In this document: one piece after another, positions 60,071 through 64,000 of the stretch
Layout of the letters: every line of letters starts with the position of its first letter
Position numbering within the stretch: position 1 is the first letter of the stretch
Assembly: GCA_019022495.1 (NCBI GenBank)
Contig: JAFEKR010000039.1
Span: 248,001 to 312,000, forward strand
Reading direction: 5' to 3'
From: Epichloe hybrida
Lineage: Eukaryota; Ascomycota; Sordariomycetes; Hypocreales; Clavicipitaceae
Length of the DNA stretch: 64,000 bases
The notes under the pieces: model-generated
The model's input: the letters and a program-made list of their open reading frames with translations, nothing else
What the model was told of the DNA's origin: nothing
Databases searched by the model: none
Position numbers and translations under genes: made by a program

Positions 60071-61987
60071 CTATTGCGAAGCGGCTACACACCAATGGCG
60101 GTGGAAGGCCCATGCGCTTTTCTGGCATTCCTTGCTGCAGTATTTGGTACGGCGACATCGGCGACACTTAGCGAATTGTCTTGTATACTCCTCCCATTTA
60201 CCACATTGATAGTAGGCACATTGTCGAATGCCACCGCGAGTATCGTCCTTGCGGCATAAATTTCGCATGACGACTCCGGCCCAGTATTGCATATCGGTGC
60301 TGTGGTATCGAACGGTAAACTTTTCAACGAGAGGAAAGAGGTTGAAGTCATTGGGAAGAATATATTCCTCATCAGAGACGTCGCAATCCTCTGAGTCAAT
60401 AGTTTCCTCGTCTGCATCGAGAGCGGCGAGATTCATTCCCAGTGAAAGTTTTGGCACCAGGTGACTCTTCTGGAAGTATGTTCGCAGGCCGCAATATTTC
60501 GAGACATAAGCCAGCAGCTGCAGAGACATAAGCACATCTTCCTCTCGCGGCATGACGGCAAGCATCTGGGGAGTTGGTATGAAATGTCTATCAAGTAGAT
60601 ACCTTGGTACGGTCGAGTTTGGTGCCTGTGGCTGGGGTGGCGTCACCATGGTCGGGCGATTTGGAGACAAACCCATGGGTGGTACAGGTGTTGGGTTTGC
60701 GGTATCTCCTATAATGCCGTCCAAAGCTGCTCGATGTGTAATGTTGAAAGCGCCAGGGTCTTGGTGCGTCTCCGAGACGGTGGGGGTAGTGAGTTCTAGT
60801 GAGGATCCTGCGAGCATACTTTCTCCATCCTCCATGGAAATGTCCTGAATTCCCACCGTTGATTGCATTTCTGTAGTGCCAGCCATGTCAGCATCGGGAG
60901 ACTCATCCGAGGGCATGCTGTCAGCATTTATGTCGTCTGTTTCTACGGTGGAGTTCTGATGTCTAATAGATGGTCTTCTGCGAGTTCCATCGGTAGCATC
61001 CACCGCAGCTGTTGCGGCCGCGGCCGCGGCGGCTGCTGCAACCACATTGATGACCGGCGCAGGCCCTACGGTCGGCGAGCGGAGTTGAGAGGGAGGGAGT
61101 GGTGTAGTTGGCGAAGTGGGTTGGGAACCAATTTCCCCTTGGCCGAATAGAGCCATTGATGCCAGACGATCAGCGTCACGAACGGGTCGAACAAAGCTGT
61201 CAAAGCCATCTATTGCCGGTGTTGTGACAGGGGGCTGCGTTGTCGCGCCGCCAGCAAGATTATTAGCATGGCGTCCATCAATGCCTCTGGAGCTATATCG
61301 ATGTCGACTTTGTGACGGTTGGTCGGGTGTGTTTGTAAGTGCTCGAGATGATGACGATGTAGGCGCTGATTCGGGAGTAGCCTGAGAGGCGGCGGTAGAT
61401 GGCCCGGCGTAGCTCGCAGATACGTCGATGGATGGCGGAGGGCCATGACGCCGGACTGATCGTTGTTCGGGTTCGAGTCGAGCCGAGCGATTGGTGAACG
61501 AGCTTGCTGGCTTGGATGAAGCACGATGATCATGGCCTCTGTGGCGCCGATGATGGTGCTCATGTATTTGTTTCTGATTGGCCTCTTCCGCCTTTTCGCG
61601 GCATTTTTCGATGATTTTGATGTAATTATCAAGAATGGTCGCGATGACTGGAACCATGTCGGCTTCCACCACACGGGTTCGCACATTTTCCGTCCCTCGA
61701 ACACCAATGTTGACGACACATTGAAACGCAAGATTCCATTTCCACATGCCCATCATATCCTTGCTGCGTCCCTGTTTCAGTATGCAGACAAGTCGCTCGA
61801 TGCCTCCATCAACGGTCAGAATGTCACGAATGCGAGCGGATGATGTTGTGAGGTAGGCGAGATGATTTAGCGAGTTGATGAGCGGTAAAGTGGACGTGCA
61901 GTCGAGTGCTCGCCGGTCGTAGAGTGCCGTGGTGATGCCAACCGACGCCTTGTTGACGTTCGGGATGCTGAAGTTGACTTCCCTCAT
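60071..61987 (-). CDS. MUB1: MYND zinc-finger protein MUB1 / samB
   Basis: Mub1 works with the E3 ligase Ubr2 in ubiquitination of Rpn4 in yeast; the Aspergillus orthologue samB affects polarity and morphogenesis. One exon of 638 aa, a normal length. The N terminus (MREVNFSIPNVNKASVGITT, then LINSLNHLAYLTTSSARIRD) is the armadillo-like region, split by a long low-complexity part with a His-rich stretch (EHHHRRHRGHDH) and an alanine run near residue 325. A second conserved helical block (EEDVLMSLQLLAYVSKYCGL, then LFPLVEKFTVRYHSTDMQYW) precedes the MYND finger at about residues 590-635. Its zinc ligands lie in CAYYQCGKWEE, CRRCRRTKYCSKECQ and HRHWC. Start and stop are unambiguous. Confidence 0.95.
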   Translation of the reverse strand: MREVNFSIPNVNKASVGITTALYDRRALDCTSTLPLINSLNHLAYLTTSSARIRDILTVDGGIERLVCILKQGRSKDMMGMWKWNLAFQCVVNIGVRGTENVRTRVVEADMVPVIATILDNYIKIIEKCREKAEEANQKQIHEHHHRRHRGHDHRASSKPASSFTNRSARLEPEQRSVRRHGPPPSIDVSASYAGPSTAASQATPESAPTSSSSRALTNTPDQPSQSRHRYSSRGIDGRHANNLAGGATTQPPVTTPAIDGFDSFVRPVRDADRLASMALFGQGEIGSQPTSPTTPLPPSQLRSPTVGPAPVINVVAAAAAAAAATAAVDATDGTRRRPSIRHQNSTVETDDINADSMPSDESPDADMAGTTEMQSTVGIQDISMEDGESMLAGSSLELTTPTVSETHQDPGAFNITHRAALDGIIGDTANPTPVPPMGLSPNRPTMVTPPQPQAPNSTVPRYLLDRHFIPTPQMLAVMPREEDVLMSLQLLAYVSKYCGLRTYFQKSHLVPKLSLGMNLAALDADEETIDSEDCDVSDEEYILPNDFNLFPLVEKFTVRYHSTDMQYWAGVVMRNLCRKDDTRGGIRQCAYYQCGKWEEYTRQFAKCRRCRRTKYCSKECQKSAWAFHRHWCVAASQ

Positions 61988-63173
61988 GTTGAATAATTAA
62001 TCACGCCAAAGGGGACGAACAGACCAACTGGAGACAAAAGTGACAACAAAGTTTTGCCTGCGGGAAGATGACGAAGTAGGATTGAGATGCCCCTCAGACA
62101 GAGGGGCTCAACAAGATGAGTATTAAAGCCAGGATGCTCGCTCGAGAATATTTAGATATCGAGGTGTTAATAGACGCGGCGTCGAGTGTATACTTTATTG
62201 AGGAGGTGGGTGAGAGTCTGAACGTGATCGGGGTGACCGAGTGGCGGTTTGCGTCCAAGCCCACTTGGATGGTGAAGGGTGTATCAGCTCAGCACCACAG
62301 CCAACGTAGTCGATGAAATGAGTCGTGATGATTGAAGCAGATGAGCGGGTGGTGTTGATGCGCAAGAAAAGCTTGTCGCAGTCGATATCGTATGGGGGAT
62401 AGCGATGAGTGTTTGAGTCTGACTGTGTTTCAGGCAGGGCTGGGCCAAACCCAGACCAAGACGAGCTGAAGGTGTATGGCGAAGGGAACGTGCAGCGGTA
62501 GCGGATAGGACAGGAGTAGGTAGTCCCGCACGTCCACCAAGATATAAGTTCTCGCAGGAAGGGCGCTTGTTGCAAAAGCAGTTGTTTGAAAGGTTGATTC
62601 GAAGATGATGCAGAATACAAGTGTGCCCTTTTTTAGGCAGAGTTGAAAGACGGCGCCGGACCACGGTGTGGAAAACGGGGGTCGAAGGGGTAAGCAGCCA
62701 AGCAAGCACGAGGGAAGGGAAGGGGGAAACATCGAAGGCTGGCGGAGGTTGGAAATTGGGCGGTTAGGCGGGTCCAATGCTGCTGGCGATTGGCGAGACA
62801 CGGACTCGGGGCTCCATGCGAGCTGGTAGCGATTAACTCGACGTCCACTTGAGCAGCAGGACCATCATGGCTAGACTACTTAGCCGCTTGTATTCCAAAC
62901 ATTTGCATATATACAACGGTCTAAGTAGGGCTGTTCTTTGCTGGCTGTCCTGAGAATACCTTAGTGGACGACTGTTTGGAAGTAGTGAAGCCACTGGCGT
63001 GCGGCAACAACTTGCCTACCCACCTAATTTTTACATGCCTGAGCAGTCAAACATCATGGAACCATGGCGAACAGTATCACTGGGAAATTTTCATCTAATA
63101 AATCAAAATAGTTGTAACACTGTGCATAGTGGAAGATGCTGCATACGACACACGGCACTTCGGCGTTTTGTAT
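61988..63173. promoter_or_regulatory. Upstream region and probable long leader of MUB1
   Basis: The minus strand from about 62900 to 62000 is pyrimidine-rich, with long CT tracts, and has several short overlapping frames (70-140 codons) without motifs. This fits a long 5' leader and promoter for MUB1. The 3' UTR of the next gene should occupy the right end. Confidence 0.4.
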
Positions 63174-64000
63174 TCAATCGCCACTAATCTTTGCATGCCG
63201 GAAGTACTTCATGCCTACCCAAGCAACGACTACCCAAACCCAGGCCATGACACCTGTTAGTATGATGAGGGCTGGATAGTACCCAGCAATAGGTAGAGTC
63301 GGATCGTCCTCAAGTTCTGGAGGCGCGTATGGTGTCTTGCCGACATCCCAAGCCCAAATCCATACATTGAGACAAGATCCCATACCAATAACAAAAACAA
63401 GCCAAGTTACAGTAAGGACAACCCAACCCCACCATTCAGTTTCCGAATAATCCCAGTCAGAGTCAGGTGGGGGCAGAGCCTTTGTCGAAATCCCAGTATA
63501 GGATAAAGGAGATTTTGCCTGTTGAAATGACCTGCGACGAGTGGCGACAGTTCGGGCTGCGAAATACGACTCAGAACCTGAAGATAAAGAAGTGCTGAAT
63601 GGCGCTGGCCGCAAACCCTGAGCCAACTGCAGAACATCCTCCTCATCCGTGGTCGAGTTATATGGGTTTTGTTGTGAGCTTTGTTGCTGGAGTCGAGTTT
63701 CATCAACTCCTGTGTTCGTTGCCGACTGATCTGAGCCAAGAGAGTTCTGAAATATGTCCTGACTATCTGAGGATGTGCGTGGCGCGAAGTCGGATATCTT
63801 GAGGCCTAAAGCGTCTCGTTCCGGTGTACTAGAGGCCGAAGATGCAGTGTCCACTGGGTCAAAAGCAGCGGCTTGTGAGGTATCAATCGTCAAAGACTTG
63901 TTGTCCCTTCGCTCCCTCTGTGCGCCGCGCCCGAGCAGGGCCGCCTTCCTAAGGGATCCTCTCCGACGTCGCGTCTTGTGCTGTTGTGTTATGGCGTGAA
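63174..64000 (-). CDS. Conserved fungal two-TM membrane protein (5' end outside the window)
   Basis: Function unknown. The frame is open from the window edge to the stop at 63174, so at least 275 residues are seen and the N terminus is missing. The visible start is strongly basic (KTRRRRGSLRKAALLGRGAQ, then RERRDNKSLTID), followed by a Ser/Thr/Gln-rich region. Near the C terminus are two membrane segments (EWWGWVVLTVTWLVFVIGMG and ALIILTGVMAWVWVVVAWVG) linked by WIWAWDVGKTPYAPPELEDD. It ends KYFRHAKISGD. I recall similar proteins in eurotiomycetes but not a named family. Confidence 0.8.
   Translation of the reverse strand, partial: HAITQQHKTRRRRGSLRKAALLGRGAQRERRDNKSLTIDTSQAAAFDPVDTASSASSTPERDALGLKISDFAPRTSSDSQDIFQNSLGSDQSATNTGVDETRLQQQSSQQNPYNSTTDEEDVLQLAQGLRPAPFSTSLSSGSESYFAARTVATRRRSFQQAKSPLSYTGISTKALPPPDSDWDYSETEWWGWVVLTVTWLVFVIGMGSCLNVWIWAWDVGKTPYAPPELEDDPTLPIAGYYPALIILTGVMAWVWVVVAWVGMKYFRHAKISGD

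Noticed and set aside
62655..62690. GTGTGGAAAAC motif recalling 5S rRNA
   Set aside because: Only a short match; the rest of a 5S gene is absent.
62195..62848. Several 71-141-codon minus-strand frames upstream of MUB1
   Set aside because: Pyrimidine-rich leader gives Pro/Ser/Leu-rich frames in all phases; no motif.
1..64000. CRISPR array, bacterial operons, prophage
   Set aside because: Spliced nuclear fungal genes and LTR elements throughout; no spaced direct repeats of CRISPR type.

Overview
This window looks like nuclear DNA of a filamentous ascomycete (Pezizomycotina). Gene content and protein similarity suggest a eurotiomycete-like fungus, but the class is an inference. The evidence is short introns (50-160 bp) with GT..AG borders and CTAAC-type branch sites, fungal-specific genes (MUB1/samB, EBP2, TFC3), and very AT-rich retrotransposon blocks in which ancestral Gln and Trp codons have become stops, the signature of repeat-induced point mutation (RIP).

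Layout. Bases 1-17774 are a nested graveyard of RIP-mutated elements. A minus-strand Gypsy copy (A) is split by a complete Gypsy copy of the same family (B, 1092-7692, 202-bp LTRs, 5-bp target duplication). Next come a Copia relic and a third, 5'-truncated Gypsy copy (C), itself hit by a 267-bp solo LTR and a 408-bp hAT-type MITE. At 19372-21294 lies an intact eight-exon 3-phosphoglycerate dehydrogenase gene whose stop codon sits inside the target duplication of another solo LTR. Bases 21.6-23.0 kb hold an unclassified repetitive relic. A second full-length Gypsy element (23046-30778, 267-bp LTRs) follows, then a small inverted-repeat element carrying a short gene-like fragment (31168-31666).

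From 32.9 kb on the window is gene-rich and of ordinary composition: NAP1 (-), a P5B cation/polyamine ATPase (YPK9 type, +), a CFA-synthase/coclaurine-N-methyltransferase-like enzyme (+), a complex I NDUFB2-like subunit (-), a tail-anchored UBE2J-type E2 (+), TFIIIC subunit TFC3 (-), a CCDC137-like basic protein (-), phosphopantetheine adenylyltransferase CAB4 (-), EBP2 (+), MUB1 (-) and the 3' part of a two-TM membrane protein (-). These are housekeeping genes for serine, CoA, respiration, chromatin, ribosome biogenesis, Pol III transcription and protein turnover; I see no gene cluster or shared pathway. Exon models were built by hand from splice sites. SER33, NAP1, the ATPase, the methyltransferase, the E2, TFC3, the CCDC137-like gene and EBP2 all sum to whole codons.

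The most interesting new candidate is a 33-codon gene at 55159-55260. It starts MPST and ends in the CaaX box CTVM, and has a TATA box and an ATG-free leader. It fits the pattern of an ascomycete a-factor-like farnesylated pheromone precursor.
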